Under the pieces are notes generated by a model, which was not told the DNA's origin, made no database searches, and was given only the letters and a program-made list of their open reading frames with translations. The translations under genes and the position numbers were made by a program. This document shows positions 1-9,822 of a DNA stretch of 64,000 nt, in pieces. The first letter of the stretch is position 1. Each line of letters opens with the position of its first letter. Origin of the DNA: Chamaelirium japonicum (taxonomy: Eukaryota > Streptophyta > Magnoliopsida > Liliales > Melanthiaceae); assembly GCA_947650365.1 (NCBI GenBank), contig OX393552.1:19614851-19678850 (forward strand), read 5' to 3'.

Positions 1-194
1 TCATGGTTTTCTCCCGCAAGGGTTTCCACGTAAAATTTGTCTTTTCTCTATGTGGTGTGTGGTTTTGTTATGGTTTGGATTTTCCATGCTTATGTTTTGT
101 TACTTCTTTTGCTTGAGCTGTGGTTGTGTTCCGCGATCGATCCGTCGGATGATCGATTGTGATCCGATCTTTGTGACATGTCGAAGTCATAACA
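1..194 (+). repeat. 3' part of the copia 5' LTR
   Basis: This stretch is similar to the end of the LTR at 5421-6142. Both share the 'ttttctccc' and 'tccacgtaaaat' blocks, 'gtgatccgatctttgt' and the terminal 'taaca'. The copia primer-binding site begins a few bases after position 194. The start of the LTR is left of the window. Confidence 0.75.
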
Positions 195-1510
195 AATTGG
201 TATTAGAGCGAGGGTTTTCGTTCTTGATCAAATTGCAATGGTAACCAATCTTTCGAAGGTGTCGAATGTCAAGTTTGATCGGGAGATGTTTGTCGTGAAA
301 TCCAATTTTGGCCTATGGCAAGTAAGTGTACGGAATCTATTGATTCAACAACAAGGTCTGCACAAAGTCTTGATCGGTCTGAACAATAAACGTACATATA
401 TGTCAGATGTAGATTAGGAAGAATACAACTTCCAGACATGTAATACAATATATTCGTGTTTGGTGAGGAGATCAAGTACACCGTCATGTATGAAAAATCA
501 ACAGCGATGATTTAACCAAAGTTTGAAAGCCAGTACATGACTGGTTGTTTCTGAAGCAACAACTTTGTACGTTTCGCATGAGCCGATCCACCAGCATCTC
601 AGTCGAATTAATTTCTAGTTTTTGAATATCGAAGTAGAGATTGCTGTCGAAGACAAGACACTTTTGGCCTCTTTACCGGATCGTTTTGAGCACTTGGTTA
701 CCACTTTGCTCTATGGGAATGATACTATTGGATTAGAAGAAATTACTCCAACACTTCTATTCAATGAGTTTGAGAAAAAGATTTTGGGTTCAGATTATCG
801 GGCAGAAAGTTCTGGCTTGTTTGTGGAAAAGAGGACAAAAAATAAGGGATCTTCGATTGGAAGACCCAGATCCAAATTTAGGGTCAGGAAAGAGATGGAG
901 TCACAAGAAGGATCATATCAAGAGTGATTGTCCTAGGCTTAAGGCGAAGGCCAATAAGTTTGGAAATGGTGCTCAGTCTGAAGCGTCAGATGCATGATGC
1001 GGCTCACGTAGTGGAGGATTTGTCAGATGATGCAGTTTTGTTAGTTACAGTTCGTTGGGATCTGAATTGGTAGTGGGTCTTAGATTTTGGTTGCTCCTAC
1101 CATATATGTCCCAATCGAGATTGGTTCACTGTGAATGGTGGTACAATCTTGATGGGCAACAATGTCGCCTGGAAGACGATTGGAAAAAAGGAGAAGTCAG
1201 GATCTGTATGATTTGGACTCGTTGGGTTGCAAATTCACCGCTCAAGGGACGGTCCTAGAGGTATTTCAAAAGAATATGATCGTTATGAAGGGTGACAAAG
1301 TCAGAAGCCTCTACGTTCTTTCATGAAGCATAGTTACAGGTAATGCGGTTATTTCTACTTCGTCGAAAATCAGGAGGCAGTCTCGTCACGGTTGTGGCAT
1401 ATGTGTTTGGGCCATATGAGTGAGAGAGGTCCACTGAATTGAGCAAGCGGGATTTGCTCTCATGTGTGAAAACTTCAAACTTTACTTTGTGAACATTGTG
1501 TATTTGGGAA

Positions 1511-1962
1511 TAGAGGTGGCAATCCTTGACCCAACCCGCCAACCCGACTTGAACCCGACCCAAAGTTAGCGGGTTTGGGTTTGGCCTAAACGGGTTCAGG
1601 TCATAAACGGGTTGACCCGATTGACCCTTTTATTTAATGGGTCGGGTTCGGGTTTGTACTTATAACCTGATTGACCCGATTTGACCCGTTTACCAAATAG
1701 GTCATGTCAACCTGACCCGATCCAACCCAGCCCAATCCGACCTATCTTGACCCAGCCCGACAGGTTTACATGGGTTCTGTTGACCCAACCCGACCCGTTT
1801 AGTAAACGGGTCGGGTAGGGTCAATCCGTTTATTAGGTGGGTCAGGTTTGAGTTTAAGTTTTTGACCCGTTTATTAAACGGGTTGGGTTCGGGTTGGGTG
1901 TTTTGCCCTTATACCAATGTCTCAACCCGACCAGAACCCGACCCGACCCATTTCCACCCCTA
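1511..1962. mobile_element. Non-autonomous hAT-type element inserted in the copia integrase
   Basis: The 452-bp insert is bounded by TAGAGGTGGCAA on the left and, inverted, TAGGGGTGGAAA on the right. It is flanked by an exact 8-bp duplication, TTTGGGAA (1503-1510 and 1963-1970). An 8-bp duplication with a TAGGG-like end is the pattern of Ac/Ds-type hAT elements. The interior has no coding capacity. It consists of repeats of the words CCCGACCC, GGGTCGGGTT and ACGGGTT in both orientations. A sister copy of 457 bp lies at 62912-63368. Confidence 0.8.
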
Positions 1963-2530
1963 TTTGGGAAGCAACATGGGTCAAGTTTGGTTCGTTTGCT
2001 CATCGCACGAAGGGAATGTTGGATTACGTTCATGCAGATGTTTGTGGTCTTTTCAGAGTTGCTTCAAAGGGAGGATCACGGTTCTCTGTGTCCTTTATGG
2101 ATGACTATTCCAAGAAGGTCTAGGTCTACTTATTGAAGATCAAAGATAAGATGTTTGAGACGTTCAAGCGATGAAAGACTTTGATGGAGAAGCAAACTGG
2201 CATGAAGCTTAAGTGTCTCCGCAGCGACAATGTTGGAGAATTTGCCTCAAAGCAATTCCAGAAGTATTGTGAGGATGAAGGCATTGTTTGACACTTCACA
2301 GAATCACAGTGAGAGACCACAACAAAATAACGCCATTGAAAGGATGAATCACACCTTACTTGAGCGAACACGTTGCATGCGATCTAAGTCCGACTTGAGT
2401 AAGGAGTTTTGGGTAGAGGCCGTTAACACAACATGCTATTTGGTGAACAGGTCACCAGCTACTGCGATAGGTTTGAGGACTCCAGAGGAGGTTTGGTCAT
2501 GCAAACCGAGATATTACTTGATTGTGTAAG

Positions 2531-2820
2531 AGTTTGGATGTCAATATTACTATCACGTCAAAAATAGCAAGTTAGATCTGTGAACGAAGAAAGATATTCT
2601 TGGGGTCGGATTACTCGATTTTGTGAGAGTTTGGATGTCAATCTTACTATCACGTCAAAGAAAGCGAGCTAGACCTGTGAACGAAGAAAGATATTCTTGG
2701 AGTTGGATTACTCGATTTTGCAAGAGTTTGGATGTCAATCTTACTATCACGTCAAAGATAGCACGCTAGACCCGTGAACGAAGAAAGATATTCTTTGGGT
2801 ATACTTCAGGAGTTAAGGGC
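2531..2820 (+). repeat. Three tandem copies of a 97-bp unit inside the copia
   Basis: The unit beginning 'agtttggatgtcaat' starts at 2531, 2628 and 2725, a spacing of exactly 97 bp. Each copy holds the short copia block between integrase and reverse transcriptase (the 'FGC...H' region). This is a local tandem amplification within the fossil. Confidence 0.85.
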
Positions 2821-4619
2821 TGCAGGCTGTGATGCCCGAAATCAAAGTTGTTCATTACTAGTAGAGATATGACTTTCGATAAGATTCAGTCGCTTACTTC
2901 CAGCAAGCAGAGGGTAGAGATCGATCTTGAGGGTGAAGGCCACGATAATCCTATGCAGGTGGAGCTATAGGCTGGCGCCTATAAAGGTAGAGCAGACTAC
3001 TTTGTCAGAGGAGACAATTTAGGTTCCAGAGCAGTAATCCTTTGCAGCCAATCAGATATGAACCATTTGGTTATGAGGAGATGGTGGCTTATACACTAAT
3101 TATGAGTGATGGTGATAGGCTGACCACTTAAAGCGAAGCAGTTCAGGATGGTGATTGTGTTCAATGGGGAGCGACTATGATCTCTTCACAAGAATCATAT
3201 TTGGGAGCTTGTTGTGAAACCCAGAAGACAGAAGGTAATTGGCTGTGAGTGGGTGTATAAGAAGAAAGAAGAAGCTCTAGAGGTATTCGGTAAAAGGCGC
3301 GATTGGTGGTAAAATGCTACTTACAGAGAGAGGACGTCGACTACAATGAAGTGTTTTCATTTGTGGTGAAACACACGTCCGTTCACCTTTTGTTGGCCAT
3401 GGTGGCACTGTTTGATCTTGAGCCGGAACAGCTCAATGTGAAGATGACGTTATTGCATGGCGATTTGGAGGAGCAGATATACATGCAGTAGCCCGAGGGG
3501 TATGTGATGAAAGGAAAGGAGGACCATGTGTGTAGATTTGAGGAAGTCCTTGTAAGGGCTCAAGCAGTCGCCAACACTGTGGTAAAAGAGGTTTGACACA
3601 TTCATGGCGGATCATAGTACGTCAGAAGTGAGTGTGATCACTGCGTCTAATTCAGGAAGCTTCATAACGGTTATATGTTAAACATTCTTTTATATCTGGA
3701 TAACATGCATTTTGCTACAGACTACAGAGAGCATGTCAGATATTGATGTTCTGAAATCTCAGCCAAGTGATGAGTTTAGGTGGTGCTAATAATTTTTTTG
3801 GTTGTGGAGATTATCAGAGATCGAAAGCATGGTACAGTTCGGTTGACACAGATGAGCTATCTAGTGAAGTTGATTTCTCGTTATGGTAGTGCTAAGCCAG
3901 TTAGCATTTAGGCTTTTGGCGACGTTGCCACCTAGCACCTATAATAAGCATGAGTACATGGCTCGTGTGCCGTATACGAGTGCAGTTGGTAGTTTGATGT
4001 ACATGATGGTGTGTAGACATCCAGATATCGCACATGTGGTTAGTGTGGTCAGTCGACCAATCCGGGGAAAGATATGGAGTTATCTACATGGTACGTTGGA
4101 CATTAATCCCCTATTTCCGTTAGACGGTGATTCAGTCAGAGATACAATGTATATGTTAATGCAGACTATGCTGGTGATCTTGATGGACGGAGGTGTATGA
4201 CAGTTTATGTGTTCACACTAGCAGGAGGTTCGGTGAGTTGAAAAACCTTCTTACAAGACAAGGTTACATTGTCTACGACAGAGGCAGGATACATGGTTAT
4301 AACGGAGGCGGCTAATAAGACGATTTGGCTCCGAGGCATTGTTGGTGAGTTTGGTCTTTTGCAGCCTAGCGTGATGGTTATTTCTGATATCCAGAGCATT
4401 ATCTATTTGGCGATTGTTCATCAGATTCACACTCATACACGATTCATATTGATATCTAGTATCACTTTGTTCGAAAGACTATCAAGAATAATCCTTTCGA
4501 TATGCTGACAAAGCTGATCTCAATGACTAAGTTTAAGCACTGCTTGAATTGCATTTGCCATCTCTTATTGCCGCCTCGTAATCTCTTAAGCTTTACCCGA
4601 AATAGAGAATAAGAGGTTA

Positions 4620-5252
4620 AGAGTGTTTGGGTGCAACACAGTAAAGCTCTACGCTAAATAGAGGATAAGAGGCCAAACCTCTATTTAAAATATGGCCCTG
4701 ATCAGCCTGATTTTTTAAATCAGAACCCCGACCTCTTATTCGGGTAGATGCTTTTTTGGCAACAATGCCCACCCCGAAACCTGGTAATTTCCAGGGTATA
4801 AAAACCCATTCACTCGGCCGGTCCGCATTCCGCCCTCATTCAACGATTGTGCTTCTTCCATTTTCTTTCAATTTCGGTGCTTCCTCTCCCTCTTTCGCAT
4901 TCCCCTTGTCTCCCATTTTTTTTTTTCATTTTGTCATTCATTTTTTTTGTCTCCCTAGGGTTTTGATCGAGCGCCTAGCTTATGGTTTGTGCCTTGCGCT
5001 CAACGACTTTGGGTTAAAACCTAATATGACGTGTTTTTAATAAAGATGACAGAACATCCCCTGAATCAGACAAAAAAATGGTAGTTACCAAACGCTCTAT
5101 TTGAAACCGACTATGTTTCAGATAGAGTTGCCAAACAGTTTTAGGGCCTCGGCCTCTATTTCAAACAGACCTTTATTGCAAACAACTCTTAACCTTTATT
5201 TGAAACAATCTCTATTTCAACCAGATAATAGTTGCCAAATAGACCCATAGTC
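4620..5252. mobile_element. Non-autonomous DNA element carrying promoter-like DNA, inserted in the copia
   Basis: This insertion lies between the copia RNase H block and the 3' LTR. Its ends resemble each other in inverted form ('gtgtttgggtgcaac' at the left, 'gttgccaaatagaccc' at the right), and words like 'ctctatttcaaac' recur inside both ends. The middle (about 4790-5030) differs: a TATAAAA box at 4797-4803, then CT-rich leader-like DNA and a 'ctagggttttg' motif typical of plant 5' untranslated regions. The boundaries are approximate and I found no convincing target duplication. Confidence 0.5.
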
Positions 5253-5420
5253 AAGATGATTTGAGGAGTTTCGCATCTTCAGAATGCTAGCACCGTCATG
5301 GTGCTTTGGTGTGTCTTCAAGACATGGTTATGGACACCGTGGGTTGTTGTTTAGGCACCGACATGGTGCATTGGAGATGATGATCAGGCTCATGTAGGAT
5401 ATTTTACCAAGGTGGAAAAT

Positions 5421-6142
5421 TGTTGAGTATGACTCGATTTCCTAAATCAGTACCCAGGAGAAATCCCATAAAGAAGTGGCATTGAAGGTGGAGCGAACAT
5501 GTTACAGCAAGCCGTTACTAGACCGCTGCCACACAGGGGGTGCGCTCCGCGGTGCGCACCGCCTAGTTCCTAGGTGATAGTGCATACTGTGAGAATGTCA
5601 CATGCTCAGGTTTGCGCTCTTGTTGAATGGTATGCATGGGTGGTACACACCACTCGACGCTGGGGCCACGGGATGAGTCACTTTTCAGGGATATTTTGGT
5701 CATTTTGATGTTGGGTTTGATTGGGATAAGTGAGACTTCTCCCACTATATAAAGGGGTGTTTTAAGGTTTATTTGGAGAGAGAAATCTTGTGAGACTCTT
5801 GTGGGATTCAATGTGAATCATTGAGAGACAGATTTGGTGAGTTTCTTGAGAGAAGAATGTACCCTAGTTGAAGAGGATCTTCTCGTTGAAATTGAGCGTT
5901 GGTTGTAACTTTGTGGTTTCTCCTTATAATGGATTGTGTGATCGTCTTCGCACGTGGTTTTCTCCCACTAGCTTTTCCACGTAAAATGTTTATGTCTTCT
6001 TTGTGTGGGTTTCTTTTTCTTCTGTGTTTTGATTTTTCATGTTTATGTTGTTACTTCTATTGCTTAAGATTGCGGTTGTGGGTTTTGCGATTGATCCATC
6101 TTAGGATTTATTGTGATCCGATCTTTGTTCGAGGTCGTAACA
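5421..6142 (+). repeat. copia 3' LTR (722 bp)
   Basis: It begins TGTTGAGTATGAC directly after the purine-rich 'aaggtggaaaat' and ends 'gtcgtaaca'. Its tail matches the partial 5' LTR at 1-194. A TATATAAAG box near 5745 is the likely promoter of the element. The host sequence resumes at 6143. Confidence 0.8.
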
Positions 6143-6360
6143 TAGTGGTTTCCCCATTTGCATATTGTCATTTCCAATCTCGGTTTACCCTCAACCCATT
6201 TTCAGCCATATCATGATGAATGTGCATGTCATCTGTATACGAGTCTTACTTAGTGTAGGCAAACTAATTTAAACTTGCATACTACTGAGCTACTCTTTTT
6301 TTCTTTCCCGTTCCAAATTGTATGAATAGTAAACTCAGTGATCTCATGAACTTATCTCAG
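6143..6360 (+). other. Remnant intron of the MATH gene
   Basis: This unremarkable stretch lies between the copia LTR and the MATH-gene exon. It has a pyrimidine-rich run (6293-6310) and candidate splice acceptors at 6338 and 6360. No other exon was recognised in it. Confidence 0.5.
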
Positions 6361-7752
6361 GAGGAAGTTGCCCCCCTGCAGAGGGAATTGAACATCGCAA
6401 ATCAAGTTGGGGTGGAAAGGCCAGCCAAGTCAAGGACTGTAGAACTAATGTCATCTCCATCGAGTCCTGGGAAAAAGCGATCCTCCGTCCCGCAGCAGCC
6501 AAAGCCATCCTCAGAAATCACCACCACCACCATTGCCACTTCTGCCGAACCGGTTTCTATCAAAGTGCTGCCAATTCATAGCCCAACACAAGCTGAGAAG
6601 CCCATCCCTTTGGCAACCAGATCACCACAAATCTCCTCCACCTCCAAATCTGAAGCTCAGAAACCAACGACCTCAGCAAAGAACACTGCTACTCACCAAG
6701 TTCTTGCAATGTCGAGGCCCTTAAGTGCCCCTCTCATCCCTTCGCCAAGGCCAACTACTCCACTTGTTTCCACAGTCCAAACGACGCCTCTACTCTTGCG
6801 CTCCGTAAGTGCCGCTGGTCGATTGGGCACCGACCCTTCTCCATCTGCCCCAAGTTATGTCCCTCAGTCTTACCGAAACGCCATAGTAGGTAGAACAGCC
6901 ATGGGTGCAAGCCCTGCTTGTCTCACTCCATCTTCCTCCAACCAAGTTGTTGCCCATAATCAGTCCCCCTCTACTTTCGTATCCTCGGGGTCCATGCTGC
7001 CACCTCAGACCTCTGGAAGGCATGGCCAAAGCTCACCAAGACCTGGATTCACTTTTGGGTCAATTAAGCCTGAGACACTGCACAGCCGGCCCCCGCGGAG
7101 AGATGACTACTCACATCAAGAAGCAAGCAGCAGCAGGCCATACAGTTCAAATCTTGCAGGCCAAGAAGCAATCAGCAGGACATACAGCTCAAATCTTGTA
7201 GGCCAAGAAGCAGTATTCAGGCGAGCAAAGCAGTATTCAGGCGAGCTTTCGTCCAGTGTTATCTATGGTCAGGCACAGGGGACGGTGTCAGACGAGTTCC
7301 CCCACCTTGCCATCATCAACGACTTGCTCGACGAGGACCCCAACATCGGAAGGGCGGCCAACAGCCACCACCACCCCTTCAACCGGCAGTACACTTTCCC
7401 TCGCGATGCGGCAACCGCCGACATTGGATCATTCGGCCCCCCAGGTCGTCTTGAACAAGCTGAGCAGTACTACAGTGAGGCCTTCCAGAGGGGGGCCTAT
7501 GGCTCTTCCGACGGCCCTCACCACGCTATGATGGACGCCCATGCTGCGCAGATGGACCTTTCGGCCTATGCCAATGGCCATATGGATGGGGTGATTCAGA
7601 ACCAATGGCCTTACCAGCATGCTGATCTGTCGACGTTAAGTTCTGGCGGTGTGGATGCTGAGGAGTACCCATACCAACAACTGCAGGACTATTTGAACAT
7701 GACTTATGGGGCGAATCGATATAATATGTACCGACCTACCGGAGGGCTTTGA
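6361..7752 (+). CDS. MATH/TRAF-domain protein, MUSE13/MUSE14 (TRAF1a/1b) type, C-terminal exon
   Basis: This is the C-terminal, low-complexity part of the large plant MATH-domain proteins typified by Arabidopsis At5g43560 and At1g04300. In that family, TRAF1a/TRAF1b (MUSE14/MUSE13) assist SCF-CPR1 turnover of NLR immune receptors and affect autophagy proteins. Conserved family blocks are seen in order: SRPLSAPLIPSPRPT, TPLLLRSVSAAGRLG, YVPQSYRNAIVG, DEFPHLAIINDLLDED, FNRQYTFP and, near the end, PYQQLQDYLNMTYG, closing with YRPTGGL and a TGA stop. The MATH domain and N-terminal exons are absent; they must lie upstream, past the copia insertion or outside the window. The exon start is inferred from the acceptor at 6360; the one at 6338 is an alternative. 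The frame stays open back to 6322. A short internal duplication (SRPYSSNLAGQEA, SRTYSSNLVGQEA) is visible at about 7126-7215. Whether the gene is still complete cannot be told here. Confidence 0.85.
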   Translation, partial: EEVAPLQRELNIANQVGVERPAKSRTVELMSSPSSPGKKRSSVPQQPKPSSEITTTTIATSAEPVSIKVLPIHSPTQAEKPIPLATRSPQISSTSKSEAQKPTTSAKNTATHQVLAMSRPLSAPLIPSPRPTTPLVSTVQTTPLLLRSVSAAGRLGTDPSPSAPSYVPQSYRNAIVGRTAMGASPACLTPSSSNQVVAHNQSPSTFVSSGSMLPPQTSGRHGQSSPRPGFTFGSIKPETLHSRPPRRDDYSHQEASSSRPYSSNLAGQEAISRTYSSNLVGQEAVFRRAKQYSGELSSSVIYGQAQGTVSDEFPHLAIINDLLDEDPNIGRAANSHHHPFNRQYTFPRDAATADIGSFGPPGRLEQAEQYYSEAFQRGAYGSSDGPHHAMMDAHAAQMDLSAYANGHMDGVIQNQWPYQHADLSTLSSGGVDAEEYPYQQLQDYLNMTYGANRYNMYRPTGGL

Positions 7753-8100
7753 CTCCGTTCAAAGGATTTCATAGTTCCAGTCATAATAATTGTAGTCAGA
7801 GGTAATATTTTGGGCCTGAGCTTTGGAGTGAAGTGTAATCCTTATTTATGATGAAAGGACCATTTTGTAAATGAGCGATTTGGCGTTCTTGTTCGCGCTT
7901 TCTGTCGGCTGTGTCTCGTCGTTTCAGCGGCTTTGCTTTCGTTGCAGAAAGCGGGGAGGGAGTCTGCTGAGGCCGGGTTTCGTCTGTAACTTAAATTACA
8001 GCAAAGAAAATATGCTTAGCTTGGAGCAGATCCATGTTAGCCTTGTAGTCCCATGTTGTATTCAGTTGATCATAATCAATACAAGGTGATATTTCCATTT
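7753..8100 (+). other. Probable 3' untranslated region of the MATH gene
   Basis: The sequence after the stop is T- and G-rich and ends in a region with 'cataatcaatacaagg', a plausible plant polyadenylation context. No conserved reading frame was recognised. The 3' end is inferred only. Confidence 0.4.
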
Positions 8101-8399
8101 CAATTCTTGCCTTTATTCTGTCTCGGTTATTGTCTGTTTTCCTTTGTATTCTTGAATCACCGGTAGTATTTTAGCATCGTTTTCTTTGATAATTTTATTT
8201 TTGGGAAAATCAGTGTTAGGTCAAAAAACAGAGCTTGTGACATTTAGTCCCATTTCAAGTTCCTATTTACAATAAGTGCACCGATATGACTATTGTATAG
8301 AGCCTGATCCTTTGTCCATAGTTTTGATTGCAAGTGATTTGATCTTAACCGTTTTGGTTAACATGTTTTTTTAAAATGCCATAAATACTCATAATACCC

Positions 8400-9240
8400 T
8401 CCCACGTTAAATAACAGTAAATGATATGTGATGTTTTTTTTTTTACGAAAATAGCGGCACGGGTTTCTACAGTGATTTCATTGTAGCTGTTACAGTGAAA
8501 TCACTGTAGCAACTTGTGATTTCATTATAGATGCTATTGTTAAATCACTGTAGCAAACCGTGATTTTACTATAGATGCTACAATAATTTCATTGTAGCTG
8601 CTACAATAATCACTATAGTTGCTATAACGAAATCACAGTCGCAACCCGTGATTTCATTGTGGATGCTAAAAAGATATTTCTATAGTAAAATCACTGTAGC
8701 AAAGTATTTAATTTTATGCAAATAATAATAAGTTGAATTGAGTATTATTTTGTATATTTGAGTACCATGAACGGGTTGATACAATGATTTTATTATAGCT
8801 GCTATAGTAAAATTCACTGGCCGACTAAAAAGGCTTCCCTACAGTGAATCACTGGAGTAAAGTACTCAATTTTATTCAAATAATACTCAGTTTAATTGAG
8901 TATTATTGCGACTAAAATTGAGTACTAAATTGATTTTACTGCATCAAAGTGTTTTTAGCAGTCATAAAAAAATCACTATAGCAGCTACAATGATTTCACT
9001 GTAGCAAAAATACTTAAATATATGTCAATAATACTCAATTAAAATGAGTACTATTGCTACTATGATTTCACTGTAGCAACGTGTTTTTTAGCAGTCACGA
9101 CAGAATCACTATAGTGCTACAATGATTTCATTATAGCAGCTACAATGGAATCACTATAGCGCTACAATGATTTCACCGTAGCTGCTACAGTGAAATCATT
9201 GTATACGTAGCTGTTATAGTGGTCCTACATTAGGTCTCGA
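8400..9240. repeat. Array of imperfect palindromes (GTGATTTCACTGTAGC words)
   Basis: About 840 bp is built from variants of 'cactgtagca', 'gctacaatgatttcattg' and their complements, repeated more than fifteen times in both orientations. Neighbouring words can fold into many alternative hairpins. Blocks of 'caaataatactcaattaaaatgagtatta' are interspersed. No open frame, terminal repeat or target duplication was found. The same words recur at 63860-63930. Confidence 0.7.
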
Positions 9241-9532
9241 AACTGTACGTTTTGTAGAGATCGGATAAAGTTATATAAACAATGGTAGGTTGGTAAATTT
9301 GGCAACTTAACCAAGGCTATTTTAGTCTTGTATTAACCAAAAGAACTGTTACAATTAATTTGCTGAAATGTGGATCTGGGCTTAGAGGAAAAGGTTGTCG
9401 GAACCTATCCTAAAATGAAACTCTTAAAAAGGATTGTTTGCAGTCCGCCTCTATTTTTTTTTTGTGTGTGTGGGACTCTTTGGCAATCAAAATCTTCCCT
9501 ATAAAGTTTTTCTCCTTTGGGGGATTGGTTAT

Positions 9533-9604
<72 letters not shown>
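9533..9604. repeat. (GT)n(GA)n microsatellite
   Basis: A run of about 10 GT units passes directly into about 25 GA units. It lies about 220 bp left of the gypsy insertion. The stretch 9241-9817 around it holds no recognisable gene. Confidence 0.95.
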
Positions 9605-9607
<3 letters not shown>

Positions 9608-9822
9608 TGATGCAACAATAAGAGGAGCTTCTGGATCATTTTTACTTTATTTTCTTTATGGAATCGAAGGATTTAGATTTAAAACATCAAATTCTTGTAA
9701 TTCTTTTATCTTTTACCAAATAATGGCCTCTTTTCCTAATTTTTGCGAAAGAAATCTTAAAGACTAATTCCATGATCTTGAGTTCCATAAAAGCTCATGA
9801 AAGGAGGTTTTGTATGTGTATG

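Larger units (their letters stand above)
1..6142 (+). mobile_element. Ty1/copia LTR retrotransposon, fossil, left end outside window
   Basis: Parts appear in copia order on the + strand. They are the tail of the 5' LTR, a primer-binding site of the 'TGGTAT(C/T)AGAGC' type just after it (about 199-210), a gag-like stretch (about 620-1000), and integrase with its zinc-binding and core segments (about 1380-2530, interrupted by another element). Reverse transcriptase follows (about 3180-3800), then RNase H (about 3880-4550), a purine-rich tract (about 5410-5420) and the 3' LTR. It is broken in many places (ten or more). Where the two LTRs overlap, about a fifth of positions differ by eye, so the copy is old, or the two ends come from different copies. 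Other elements have inserted into it. It ends about 220 bp before the MATH-gene exon. Confidence 0.85.

Noticed and set aside
6533-7531. Alternative-frame proteins over the MATH-gene exon
   Set aside because: Frame 6361-7752 carries the conserved family blocks; the others are shadows.
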